Positions 24,029 to 33,216 of a stretch of 64,000 nucleotides of DNA are shown here, in pieces. The position numbers and the translations under genes are program-made. Below the pieces are notes generated by a model. The model saw only the letters and a list, made by a program, of their open reading frames with translations. It was not told the DNA's origin and ran no database searches. How positions within the stretch are numbered: position 1 is the first letter of the stretch; every line of letters starts with the position of its first letter. This DNA is from Streptomyces sp. NBC_01478 (GTDB taxonomy: Bacteria > Actinomycetota > Actinomycetes > Streptomycetales > Streptomycetaceae), in contig NZ_CP109444.1 in the NCBI RefSeq assembly GCF_036227225.1, positions 3,949,501 through 4,013,500 of the forward strand. The letters run 5' to 3'.

Positions 24029-25527
24029 AGGCGCCCCCGCCGCTGCGCGGCCTGCGCGGCCGACTGCTGACGGCCTTCCTGCTGGTCGCCGGCGTCGCCA
24101 CCCTGACCACCGGCGCCCTGACGTTCCGGGAGGCGCGCACGGGGGTGCTCCAGCAGAGCCAGGACGGGGTGATCGGACAGTTCCGCGACCATGTCGACGA
24201 CCTCGCCGCCGACCTCGACTTTCCCCCGGACCAGAACCAACTGAACCTGTTCGCACAGCAGTTGGCGCGCTCCGAACCGTCGAAGAACTGGCGCGTGCTG
24301 GCCACTTACGGCGGCCTGAGCGCCACCTCCTCACCGCAGGACCCGTTCGAGCAGCTGACGCCCGACCTGCGCAAGGCCGTGGCCTCCGGCGGGAACACCG
24401 TCTTCCAGCGGGTGACCAGACACGGCAGCCCCGCACTCGTCGTCGGCCTGCCGGTCACCTTCGGCACCGCGGAGCGGCCCACGTCCGACCCGTCCGGGCT
24501 CGACGTCTTCCTGACGGTGCCGCAGACCACCGAACAGGCCTACGTCCAGGCCCTGGTCCCCGCCGTCGAGCGCGCCACGGTCCCCGCGCTGATCCTGGCC
24601 GTCCTGCTCGCACTGCTGGCCGCCCGTGGCGTACTGCGGCCGGTACGCGAGCTGCGCCGGGCCACCCGCAGCATCGCCGAGGGTCATCTCGACACCCGGC
24701 TCGCCGTCAACGGCTCCGACGAACTCGCCGACCTCTCCCACACCTTCAACGAGACCGCCGCCGCACTGGAGGAGTCGGTCGCCGAACTGCGCCGCATGGA
24801 GGCACGCGCCCGCCGCTTCGCCGCCGACGTCTCCCACGAACTGCGCACCCCGCTGGCCGCCATGTCCGCGGTCACCGACATCCTCGACGAGGACGCGGCC
24901 CAGCTCGACCCCGACACCGCCACCGCCGTACGGCTCATCAGCGAGGAAACCGTCAAACTGGCCCGCCTGGTCGAGGACCTGATGGAGATGTCCCGCTTCG
25001 ACGCGGGCGCGGCCACTCTGCACCTGGACGAGATAGACCTCGCGGACTCCATCCGACGCACCCTCGCCTCCCGCGCCTGGCTGGAGACGGTCGAGACCCG
25101 GCTTCCACCGCCGGGCACACTCCGCGGCAGCCTCGACCCGCGCCGCCTCGACGTGATCGTCGCCAACCTGGTCGGGAACGCCCTCCGGCACGGCGGACGC
25201 CCCGTACGGTTGCACCTCTTCCAGTGGGAACACCCGGACGACGGGCGGCGGGCGGTCATCGAAGTGCTGGACAGCGGACCGGGCATCCCCGAAAGCGTCC
25301 TGCCCCACGTCTTCGACCGCTTCTACAAATCGGACACGGCCCGCACCAGGACCGAGGGCAGCGGCCTCGGACTCGCCATCACCGCGGAGAACGTCCACCT
25401 GCACGGCGGCACCATCCAGGCGGCGAACGGCCCGCACGGCGGCGCCGTCTTCACCGTAGAGCTCCCGCTGCGACAGTCAGAGCCACCACCAGAACCGGCC
25501 GAACCGGCCATGGGGAGCCATCCGTGA
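24025..25527 (+). CDS. Sensor histidine kinase
   Basis: 500 residues from the GTG at 24025. Helix 1 near residues 12-32, an extracellular sensor domain to about residue 180, helix 2 (about 182-200), HAMP (VLRPVRELRRATRSIAEGHL), phospho-acceptor His271 in FAADVSHELRTPLAAMS, N-box LVGNALRHGGRPV, G1 DSGPGIPE, F-box FDRFYKSD and G2 GSGLGLAI. Orthodox membrane-bound kinase, cognate to the overlapping response regulator, followed by a coupled lipoprotein gene. Confidence 0.93.
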   Translation: MKAPPPLRGLRGRLLTAFLLVAGVATLTTGALTFREARTGVLQQSQDGVIGQFRDHVDDLAADLDFPPDQNQLNLFAQQLARSEPSKNWRVLATYGGLSATSSPQDPFEQLTPDLRKAVASGGNTVFQRVTRHGSPALVVGLPVTFGTAERPTSDPSGLDVFLTVPQTTEQAYVQALVPAVERATVPALILAVLLALLAARGVLRPVRELRRATRSIAEGHLDTRLAVNGSDELADLSHTFNETAAALEESVAELRRMEARARRFAADVSHELRTPLAAMSAVTDILDEDAAQLDPDTATAVRLISEETVKLARLVEDLMEMSRFDAGAATLHLDEIDLADSIRRTLASRAWLETVETRLPPPGTLRGSLDPRRLDVIVANLVGNALRHGGRPVRLHLFQWEHPDDGRRAVIEVLDSGPGIPESVLPHVFDRFYKSDTARTRTEGSGLGLAITAENVHLHGGTIQAANGPHGGAVFTVELPLRQSEPPPEPAEPAMGSHP

Positions 25528-26099
25528 GCCCTGTCCACAGGGCCGTCCGGCCCGCGCTGCTTCTTCTCGCGGGGGCGCTCCTGCTCGGCGCCTGCGGCAT
25601 CCCCACGACCGGTGTGGTGGGCTCGGGGGAACCCGCCACCGGTGTCCGGTCGACCATCACGCTCTACTTCACGGGCAAGGGCGGCCTGGTCGCGGTCCCC
25701 CGCAGGATCCCCCAGCGGCCCGGCGTCGAAGCGGCCGTACGACTGTTGTTCCAGGGCCCGACCAGATCCGAACTGAGCGTGGGCATGGGCAGCCGGCTGC
25801 GGAAGCTGAAGAAGGATCCGACGGTCCGGACCGATGGCGCCACGGTGTCGATCGAGCTGCGCTTCGACGACCCGGCGGATTTCCCGGCCACTGTCAAACC
25901 ACTGGTCGGAGATGCCCTCGCCCAGGTGGTCTGTACGGCCGCCGACGCCCGCCACGCCGAAGACCCGGACGTCGTATCGGTGGAGGTGGTCATCAAGGCC
26001 ACCGTGAGAGGCGCCAAGAGCCCTTGGAGCGCCGAAGGGCGCGACGCGACCTGCCCCGCCCGGGCCCGGAGGTCTGCCGCCGCCTCCCGTTCCGGATAG
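25524..26099 (+). CDS. Lipoprotein with GerMN-like domain
   Basis: 191 residues from the GTG at 25524 (GTGA overlap with the kinase). Hydrophobic signal and lipobox LGAC (Cys at about residue 25), then a GerMN-like pattern: ITLYFTGKGGLVAVPR, VEAAVRLLFQGPTRSE and a later TVSIELRF. Three-gene regulator-kinase-lipoprotein operons are known in Streptomyces (for example the AfsQ and Cse systems), where the lipoprotein modulates the kinase. The basic, Ala/Arg-rich last 20 residues may reflect a changed end, since transposon debris begins right after. Confidence 0.82.
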   Translation: MSPVHRAVRPALLLLAGALLLGACGIPTTGVVGSGEPATGVRSTITLYFTGKGGLVAVPRRIPQRPGVEAAVRLLFQGPTRSELSVGMGSRLRKLKKDPTVRTDGATVSIELRFDDPADFPATVKPLVGDALAQVVCTAADARHAEDPDVVSVEVVIKATVRGAKSPWSAEGRDATCPARARRSAAASRSG

Positions 26100-26270
26100 A
26101 CGTATCGCTGCCCTGCGCCTGGGAACCGGGCTGTTTCGGTGGCACTGGCCCTGACCTCACCGCCGGAGCGGAGTCTTCACGAAAGCGTTTGTCCCGGGCG
26201 GCCGGAACGCCATGGTCACCGGCCGCCAGGGCAGCCGCAATGGTGCCGCTCGGCCCCGGAGCCGTGCCCA

Positions 26271-26618
26271 TCAGCGGCGGCACGCCTCTCGGAGCAGGAT
26301 GTCGCGACGGCGCTGAGGAGCGTCCACGACAAGCAGCAGGCATTCCTCTCCTTCGACGTGGTCTCGGGACACCTGCGAAGCAGCGCCGGCGTCGTTGACC
26401 TGCGGCGCCTTGACCTGGACGGCTCCGGCCGAGGTCGTGACCTCTCTGAGCTGGTGGTAGCCGTTACGAACCACCAGCCGACGCCCGTCACCGCCCCGTT
26501 CGTGGGACAACTCAGCTATATAGGCGTTGACTTCGGCTTCCAGCGCGGCGGCCAGCATCCGCCTGGCGCCTTCCCGGACCATCAGGGTTTCGGCGTAGTC
26601 GCCGGGTATCCGGTTCAT
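26271..26618 (-). pseudogene. IS256-family transposase, N-terminal remnant
   Basis: Residues 12-76 of this frame match the N-terminal part of IS256/Mutator transposases as I know them: EGARRMLAAALEAEVNAYIA, GRRLVVRNGYHQLREVTT, AGAVQVKAPQVND. After VND the sequence becomes unrelated and stops; the DDE catalytic region is missing. About 170 bases between this and the GerMN lipoprotein hold nothing recognisable. Confidence 0.8.
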
Positions 26619-26689
26619 GACGGTCCGCCAGGGAGAGCGGGACAGGCACGGCTTCCAAGATCATGGAGTTCTCGACGCCCCGTGACCTG

Positions 26690-26731
26690 CCTGGAAGACC
26701 GTGCCTGGAAGACCGTGCCTGGAAGACCGTG
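26690..26731 (+). repeat. Three exact tandem copies of a 14-base unit
   Basis: The unit CCTGGAAGACCGTG occurs three times in a row. Because 14 is not a multiple of 3, each added unit would change the frame at the start of the ISAs1 remnant. Confidence 0.9.
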
Positions 26732-27636
26732 CCTGCCGAAGCATCATCGCTGATCCCGCCTGCCCTTGACCAACTCCGCGAGCATCCAGGGGCCGAGCCG
26801 GAAGAAGTGCCCGGACTGCTGGGCCGCCTCGCCCAGGTGCCCGATCCGCGTGATCCCCGTGGAGTGCGCCACGCTCTGGTGGGCGTCCTCGCCCTGGCCG
26901 CGTGCGCGGTGCCGGCGGGGGCAACGTCGCTGCCGGCGGTCGGCGAATGGATCACCGACGCTCCACCCCACGTGCTGGAATACGTCGGCGTGCGACTCGA
27001 CCCCCTGTTCCCCCAACGGGTCTTGCCTGCGGAAACGACGGTCGACGACTGCCGGCCCGGATCGACGGCGACGCACTGGACCTCGCAGTCGGCCGCCGGC
27101 TCGCCGACCGCCGCAACCGAACCCAGGGCCGGCTGCGCGGCCTGGCGGTCGACGGCAAGAGCCTTCGCGGAGCGGCCAGAGCGAAGGGCCGCAAGATCCA
27201 CCTGCTCGCAGCCCTGGAGCACACCACCGGCCTGGTCCTGGCCCAGCTGGACGTCGGCGAGAAGACGAACGAGATCACCTGCTTCAAGCCGCTGCCGGAG
27301 ACCATGGGCGACCTGGCCGGGGTGGTCGTCACCAGCGACGCCATGCACGCCCAACGCGAGCACGCCGACTACCTTCCCGGCCGTGAAGCCCACTGCATCG
27401 TGATCGTCAAGGGCAACCAGAAGAAGCTCCGCAGGCAGCTCAGATCCCTTCCGTGGACAGAGATCCCGCTGCAGGGCCGCGTGCGGGGCATCGGCCACGG
27501 ACGCTCGGAGATCCGACGGATCAAGGTGGTCACGGTCAACAGCCTGCTCTTCCCCGGAGCCCGGCAGGCCGTGCAGATCAAGCGCCGCCGTACCGACCGC
27601 AAGACCGGCAGGACCACCATCAAGACCGTTTACGCT

Positions 27637-27801
27637 CGAGGAGTTGGAACCGGCCCGCGTGCCGGCCATCCGCGTCCGTCCGACGCCTCTCCCCGCAGGT
27701 CGCGGGGGCTCGGTCGAGGACTCCGGCGCGATCCCCGTGATCCCCGTCGGCGGGCAGCGCCTGGGTCGCGGGACCCGTACCGGTGCGCTCGGCGAACTGG
27801 A
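27637..27801 (+). other. 165-base in-frame insertion inside the ISAs1 remnant
   Basis: Family members read KTVYA directly into VTSLTAEQA; here 55 codons without similarity to the transposase separate these parts. Another frame of the insert reads [18 protein letters not shown], which looks coding but is not identified. No clear target duplication was seen. Confidence 0.6.
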
Positions 27802-28077
27802 GTCACCAGCCTCACCGCTGAGCAAGCCAACCCCGCCCAGCCGGCGACCCTGATCCGTGATCACTGGCAGATCGAAGCCCTGCACCACGTCAGAGACACC
27901 ACGTTCACCGAAGACGCCTCACAGCTGCGAACCGGCAACGCGCCCCGGGCGATGGCCACTTGGCGCAACCTCGCCATCGGCGCCCTGCGGCCGGCCGGCG
28001 CGACCAACATCGCCGCAGCTCTGCGACACAACGCCCGCAACGCGGACCGCCCGCTCGCCCCGCCCGGCCTCAAGTGA

Positions 28078-28338
28078 TCACAAAACGGACGCCCGCCGAC
28101 TACGCCCAAGCCCCGGCCCCGGCCCCGGCCCCGGCCGTCACACGAAACGCCTTGATCCACCGGTAGACGACTCGTCGGACAACGCATCCGGCGTACTTCG
28201 CGAGTACCTCCGGCCTCAGGACGGCCTCAATTCATGCCCAGTCGCGGGGAGCCAGGCAGAACTCCACTCGGTTGATGCACATCCACGCAGGTCAGAAGGA
28301 CATCAACCTACGCAGGCCAAGGTGGCACGAACTCGCGA
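28078..28338. other. Gene-free stretch before attachment repeat 2
   Basis: Contains a short GGCCCC tandem run (about 28112-28134) and no supported gene. A CGGCCTCA-rich patch near 28210-28230 resembles the one at 15050-15080, probably shared element sequence. Confidence 0.45.
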
Positions 28339-28466
28339 GCAGCGGATCCAGTCCGTCCAGGCAAAGCTGACGCCCCGACACCCAAAAACAAACGTTTCCG
28401 CAGGTCAAGGACCTGCACAGGTGGGGCGGGTGGGACTCGAACCCACGGCCGACGGATTATGAGTCC
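28339..28466 (-). repeat. Attachment-site repeat 2 (junction of islands 1 and 2)
   Basis: Near-identical to 14806-14935 and 35630-35759. Its last 45 bases (28422-28466) are the same tRNA 3' end, and it includes the GCAGGTC/GACCTGC terminator hairpin. It marks the right end of island 1 and the left end of island 2. Confidence 0.9.
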
Positions 28467-29317
28467 ATTGGGGATCTTGGCGGTCCTTGCCGATCAACGC
28501 TCATCCTTGACGTTTTCCCAGCTCAGACGCACTGATCCGTGGCAGTCCTGTGCGGTCCTTGTCGATGTGTTTCTGTCCTTGTAGTCCCTCAATGGCCCCT
28601 GGGGGTCGATGAGTTGGGCGCTTGCCACAGCAGCGGGTCGTGTCCCGCGACGAAGGCCTTGGTGAGAGGCATGCCGACGTGACAACCGAGTCGACGGCCG
28701 ACCGCGCGGCAGCGAGCCTGCCGGCTGTGGGCCGATCGGCGACTGGCGTCGCGACCGCGCACGGCTTCTCGGCTTCGTCACCCCACCGGTCGGTCTCGTC
28801 GCCGCACTCGTCGGCGGTGGTACGGCCGCGCACCGAACGGCCCCGAAGTGGCGGCCGGCCGACGGTGGCCGGCGCCGCCGCCGCGAGCATCGGCCCGTCC
28901 GCTCCCGTCCGCGCCCGGGAGCTGCGAACTGCGGGTTCGCGCATTCCGCGGCAGGGCATCGTGGTCGCGGCCGGAGTCGCTGCGGGTCGACCGAATCCAG
29001 CACTCGGCAGGTCGAGAAGGCGAACGCGGCCGGGCCGCCGGGGCGGTGACGCCGGAGGAGAGCGACCGCTGATCCCGGGCGTTCGCCACTCCAACCCCGT
29101 CAGGGTCATGCCTCTCGTGTACGTGGGCAACACGGCGGGGCGGCGGTTCGTGGTGGGACTTCCCGAACGGGAGATCGGCTGCACCCCCAGATCCGCGAAC
29201 GCGCCTGTGGTTGCGGTCCTGTTCGGCCCGTGACATGGCCCGAAGGGCTCAAGCCCGTCGCCCCCGCGGGAGGGACAGTGATCGTGCAGCGAGGCAACGC
29301 ACGAGGAGGGCCGTCAC
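28467..29317. other. Island 2 left arm and leader of the Stealth-type gene, no supported gene
   Basis: The first ~60 bases match the arm at 14936-15000. From 28990 the sequence is copy B of the large repeat. Frames of about 200 codons occur on both strands but lack ribosome sites and family motifs; I treat them as chance. AGGAGG near 29303 serves the gene at 29318. Confidence 0.5.
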
Positions 29318-29760
29318 GTGAACACCGCCCTGTCCCCAGAAGGAGAAACCTCCCGCCGGCCGGAACCGCCGCACCCATCCGCGGTCCACCACAACCCCGA
29401 GGCGTCATGGCCGGTGCGCCTGTACCGGCGCGCCGTGCCCGCCCGCCTCAGGCGGGCCCTCGTGGAACGCACGACCCCGCAGGCCCGCGCACGCGTCAAG
29501 CGGCGGATCGCAAGCCTGCCGTCGGCGCACCGCCTGCTGGGCGGCGTGCGCGCGGCATGGCTGGTGCGCCGCCATCCCGGCCTGCTCACCGGCCACGACC
29601 GAGAGGTGCGGCTGGTCCGCAATGTGCCCAAACTGGTCCTCGTACGCCCCGACATCTCGCCACTGGCGGCGCGCAACGCCAACGCGGCCACGGTCCGCGC
29701 GTCCCTCGACGGGGCGGGTCTCGACTACTTCTGCGTACGCGGCCGCAGCAGCACCTCCGC
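28990..29760 (+). repeat. Direct repeat, copy B (partner at 3776-4440)
   Basis: Full-length version of the duplication: leader plus about 145 codons of the Stealth-type gene. Copy A carries two deletions relative to this copy, so this is likely the source or the better-preserved copy. Confidence 0.85.
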
Positions 29761-31150
29761 GGTCGTCGCCCTCGCCGCCCGGGACCGGGCGACGGCGCTG
29801 CGCGCCCTGGAGCGGGCGGGCCGCGAGCGTCCCGGTTACGTGTGTGCCGTCGACGGCGTCCGGCGCGAGCGGCGCACGACCCGGCCGGCGTTCCGTCACC
29901 GCACCTGGCGGCGGCTGGCGCAGGCGGACGTGCTCCGCATGACCTGGTACTACGGCGATGCGCGAGGGCAGTTGACGCTCGGCTCCAAGTACGGCTGCGA
30001 CATCGAGTTCTGGGCGGCCGACGAGGAGACGGGGGACCTGCTGCTGGCGCCACGCCCCAACCGCAGCGCCGAGCAGGTGCCGCGCGCCGACACCCCGATG
30101 CACGTCCCCGACACCCTGTTCACCGCGCTCGCCTCCGCCGACCACCCGTTGCCGCCGGTGCGCACCCGCAGGGAGTTCGCCCGGCCGGGCCCCGAGGACG
30201 TCCGGTTCCCCGTCGACGTCGTGTACACCTGGGTCGACGGGCACGACCCGGAGTGGGCGCGGCGCCGGGCAACCTGCGCGGGGCAGGCGTACCACGAGGA
30301 GGCGGACAACGCGGCCCGGTACCTCAACCGCGACGAACTGCGCTATTCACTGCGCTCGCTCGACCAGTACGCCCCCTGGGTGCGCACGGTCTACCTGGTC
30401 ACCGACGGCCAGGTCCCGTCCTGGCTGAACGCGGGCATGCCCGGTATCCGCGTCGTCAGCCACAAGGAGATCTTCGACGACCCGAGCCTGCTGCCGACGT
30501 TCAACTCCCACGCCATCGAGAGCCAACTGCACCACATCGACGGCCTGTCCGAGCACTTCCTCTACTTCAACGACGATGTGTTCCTGGGCCGCCCCGTCGT
30601 CCCTCAGGACTTCTTCCTGGCCAACGGCCTCACCAGGTTCTTCCCGTCCCCGGTGCTCATCCCGCCGGGCGAGCCGACCGAGTCGGACGTGCCGGTGGCG
30701 GCCGCGGGCAAGAACAGCCGTGCCCTGGTCGAGGCCACCTTCGGCACGGTCATCAGCCAGAAGATGAAACACACACCGCACGCTCTGCGGCGCAGCGTCC
30801 TGTACGAGTTGGAGACGAGGTTCCCGGCCGAGCACCACGCCACGGCCGGCCACCGCTTCCGCAGCCTCGACGACGTCTCCTTCGTCTCCTCGCTCCACCA
30901 CTACTACGCCTTCCACACCGCCCGCGCCGTCCCTGCCCAGGTGCGCTACGCCTACCTCGACGTCTCCCATCCCGCACTCGCCACCCGCCTCGAAACCCTG
31001 CTGGCCCGCCGGGACAAGCAGGTGTTCTGCCTGAACGACACAGTCTCCGGCGATCAGGAACTCGACACCCAACAAACCCTGCTCACCACCTTCCTGGAGA
31101 CGTACTTCCCGGTCCCCGGTCCCTACGAGCTCGACCGCCCCGGTGTGTGA
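29318..31150 (+). CDS. Stealth-type sugar-phosphate transferase
   Basis: 610 residues from the GTG at 29318, with AGGAGG upstream. The N-terminal ~290 residues are variable. The Stealth blocks follow: CR1 [15 protein letters not shown] (about residue 297), CR2 [20 protein letters not shown] with [11 protein letters not shown] and the acidic YFNDDVFLG, and CR3/CR4 around [18 protein letters not shown]. Known members transfer hexose-1-phosphate in capsule or cell-wall polysaccharide synthesis and are related to GlcNAc-1-phosphotransferase. Here no other polysaccharide gene is adjacent, so it may modify a host wall polymer alone. No membrane helix is evident. Confidence 0.9.
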   Translation: MNTALSPEGETSRRPEPPHPSAVHHNPEASWPVRLYRRAVPARLRRALVERTTPQARARVKRRIASLPSAHRLLGGVRAAWLVRRHPGLLTGHDREVRLVRNVPKLVLVRPDISPLAARNANAATVRASLDGAGLDYFCVRGRSSTSAVVALAARDRATALRALERAGRERPGYVCAVDGVRRERRTTRPAFRHRTWRRLAQADVLRMTWYYGDARGQLTLGSKYGCDIEFWAADEETGDLLLAPRPNRSAEQVPRADTPMHVPDTLFTALASADHPLPPVRTRREFARPGPEDVRFPVDVVYTWVDGHDPEWARRRATCAGQAYHEEADNAARYLNRDELRYSLRSLDQYAPWVRTVYLVTDGQVPSWLNAGMPGIRVVSHKEIFDDPSLLPTFNSHAIESQLHHIDGLSEHFLYFNDDVFLGRPVVPQDFFLANGLTRFFPSPVLIPPGEPTESDVPVAAAGKNSRALVEATFGTVISQKMKHTPHALRRSVLYELETRFPAEHHATAGHRFRSLDDVSFVSSLHHYYAFHTARAVPAQVRYAYLDVSHPALATRLETLLARRDKQVFCLNDTVSGDQELDTQQTLLTTFLETYFPVPGPYELDRPGV

Positions 31151-31941
31151 AAGGCGGACCGGTCGGCGAACAGGTCAGGACATGGGCGTTCGAGCGGAGA
31201 ACATCGCCTGTTCCAGGACCTTGAAGAGCTGTCGGCAGACGGCTCGTTCGAGGCGATGTCGTCCGTCGCGTGACGCCCTGCTCTCGGCGACTGGTCGGGG
31301 CGACGTACGTCTTCGTGGCAGGGTCGAGCCGCATCCGGACCAGCATGACGGTGTACCGGGCCCGGCCGAGTCGACCTCTACCCCGGCAAGGTCGGGACAG
31401 ATGTCCGCGTCATGCCGCTCACTCCGCTCCGCCGAGGTCGAGACCTTGGAGCGCGTCCTGGGCCCACGCATCCAACACCCGGCCGTGTCCACCCTGCTGG
31501 AACGTTTCGGTCCCCGGCCCGGATCCGCAAGGCCGGACGCCGAAGGCTCGTGACCCCGCTGTGGCCAAAGCCCCTGCGGACGGCCGAGTAACTGGTCGAA
31601 GACATGTGGGCCCTGCATGGCACGGTGCACCAGCGCGGCGTAGGCCGACCGGTGGTGCCGAACGGCGTTGCCGGTGAAGTGGATGGTCGGCCGGGCCGTC
31701 GGCATGTTCGTCGTCCGCGACGAGAACGACATGCACGAGAAGGACATGCACGAGAAGGCGCTGTGCGTGCCCGCCCGCGACCCGCGGTACGCCGAGATCG
31801 ATGCCTCCCGGAGGCGGCCCGCGAGCCGCGCAGCGGTCCGAACGGCCGCGCTTCAGGGCCGAACGGCCCCGGAACCCGGCGGTGTCAGGCGCCTACGGTG
31901 ACAGTGAAGCCCACCGACTCAGGGACGGAAGGCAGCCGACC
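31151..31941. other. Transposase debris between the Stealth-type gene and enolase
   Basis: No intact gene. Besides the IS110-like piece at 31434-31615, the minus strand at about 31190-31370 reads RLDPATKTYVA and then, in another frame, RHRLERAVCRQLFKVLE, resembling the C-terminal end of another transposase. The last 100 bases hold the enolase leader, with GGAAGG before the ATG. Confidence 0.5.
31434..31615 (+). pseudogene. IS110-family transposase fragment
   Basis: The plus strand reads VETLERVLGPRIQHPAVSTL with LLERFG, shifts frame to ARIRKAGRRRLVTPLWPK, meets a stop (TAA near 31588) and continues LVEDMWAL. The order matches the middle of IS110-type transposases (LGPRLxHPAV, RKAGRRRL, ERLVEDIW). 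At least one frameshift and one stop make it a remnant. Confidence 0.7.
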
Positions 31942-33216
31942 ATGACGCTACGCATTGAGTACGTGCACGCGGTGGAGATCCTGGACTCCCGCGCCCGGCC
32001 GACCCTCTCGGTGACCCTGCGCACCACGGCCGGCATCACCGTACGCGCCGGCGTGCCCTCCGGCGCGTCCACCGGTACCCGGGAGGCGGTCGAACTGCGC
32101 GACGGTGACCAGTCACGCTACGGCGGCCAGGGGGTCACCGGGGCGGTGGCACACGTCAACGGCGAGATCGCCAAGGCGCTCGTCGGCCGGCGCTTCGGCT
32201 CCGCGGCCGAACTCGACGCCGTACTCATCGAGTTGGACGGCACGCCGACCAAGTCCCGGCTCGGGGCCAACGCGATCGTCGGCGTCTCCATCGCCGCCGC
32301 CCGCGCCGAGGCGGCAGCTCGCGGCCAGGAGTTGTGGCAGCGCATCTCCGAGACCACCGGAACCCGACCGCTGCTGCCGGTCCCGCACTTCAACGTCGTC
32401 AACGGCGGCGCCCACGCCGCCAACAGCCTGGACTTCCAGGAGTTCATGCTCGCTCCCCTCGGCGCGCCGAGTCTGCCCGAGGCCGTACGGGCCGGGGCCG
32501 AGGTCTACGCCCGGCTCAGGGCCCGCCTCGCCGCCGCCGGGCATGCGGTCGGACTGGGCGACGAGGGCGGCTTCGCCCCCGCCATCGACCGGCCCGAAGA
32601 CGTCCTGCACCAGCTGGTCGAGGCCATCGACGACGCCGGATACACCCCGGGCCGCGACGGCATCGCCATCGCCCTGGACCCCGCCGCCAGCGCGTTCTAC
32701 CGCGACGGCCGCTACCTCATCGCCGGCCAGGACCTGACCTCCGCCCAACTCATCGACCGCTACGAGGAGATGACCGACCGCTTCCCCGTCTGGTCCATCG
32801 AGGACGGCCTCGCCGAGAACGACTGGGACGGCTGGACACAGCTCACCGCTCGCCTGGGGACACGGATCCAGCTCGTCGGCGACGACATCTTCGTCACCGA
32901 TCCCGCCATCATCACCGAGGCCGTCGACCGCAAGGTCGCCAACGCCGCCCTGATCAAGGTCAACCAGATCGGCACCGTCAGCGAGACCCTGGAAGCGATC
33001 CGGATCTGCCGCGAGGCCGGTTACACGCAGATGGTCTCGCACCGCTCCGGCGAGACCGAGGACACCTTCATCGCCGACCTCGTCATCGGCGCCGGCTGCG
33101 GCCAGCTCAAGTCCGGTGCCCCGGCCCGTGGCGAGCGCATCGCCAAGTACAACCGGCTCATCGAGACGGCGGACACTCACCCGGAGCTGCCGTTCGGCCT
33201 GACGAGCGACCGGTGA
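31942..33216 (+). CDS. eno: Enolase, probably a second copy
   Basis: 424 residues, full length for the family. Converts 2-phosphoglycerate to phosphoenolpyruvate. Visible features: VPSGASTGTREAVELRDGD (mobile loop 1), VVNGGAHAANSLDFQEFML (substrate His, acid residues), GDEGGFAPAI, VWSIEDGLAENDWDGW and VGDDIFVTD (metal-binding acids), ALIKVNQIGT with the catalytic Lys, and the signature VSHRSGETEDT. The start at 31942 gives the usual MTLRIEYVHAVEILDSR-type beginning. Streptomyces keep the housekeeping eno elsewhere, so a copy inside a tRNA-bounded island without glycolytic neighbours is probably accessory, perhaps tied to a phosphonate or other enolpyruvate-using pathway; that role is inference. 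Confidence 0.95.
   Translation: MTLRIEYVHAVEILDSRARPTLSVTLRTTAGITVRAGVPSGASTGTREAVELRDGDQSRYGGQGVTGAVAHVNGEIAKALVGRRFGSAAELDAVLIELDGTPTKSRLGANAIVGVSIAAARAEAAARGQELWQRISETTGTRPLLPVPHFNVVNGGAHAANSLDFQEFMLAPLGAPSLPEAVRAGAEVYARLRARLAAAGHAVGLGDEGGFAPAIDRPEDVLHQLVEAIDDAGYTPGRDGIAIALDPAASAFYRDGRYLIAGQDLTSAQLIDRYEEMTDRFPVWSIEDGLAENDWDGWTQLTARLGTRIQLVGDDIFVTDPAIITEAVDRKVANAALIKVNQIGTVSETLEAIRICREAGYTQMVSHRSGETEDTFIADLVIGAGCGQLKSGAPARGERIAKYNRLIETADTHPELPFGLTSDR

Larger units (their letters stand above)
26663..28077 (+). pseudogene. ISAs1-family transposase, frameshifted and interrupted
   Basis: The first frame carries [15 protein letters not shown] sequence ([40 protein letters not shown]) up to about 27045. 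The rest continues in another frame with [44 protein letters not shown] and the end [38 protein letters not shown]. This is the ISAs1/H-repeat transposase order. One frameshift and a 165-base in-frame insertion (27637-27801) inactivate it. The N-terminus includes three 14-base tandem repeats. Terminal inverted repeats were not found by eye. Confidence 0.85.

Noticed and set aside
28109..28134. GGCCCC tandem run as a possible regulatory or CRISPR-like repeat
   Set aside because: Only a few units, no spacers and no neighbours; a simple low-complexity run.
28622..29233. 203-codon plus-strand frame, and a 227-codon frame on the other strand
   Set aside because: No ribosome site, Arg/Ala/Pro-rich composition and no family motif; the conserved tail with 3904-4028 is explained by DNA duplication.
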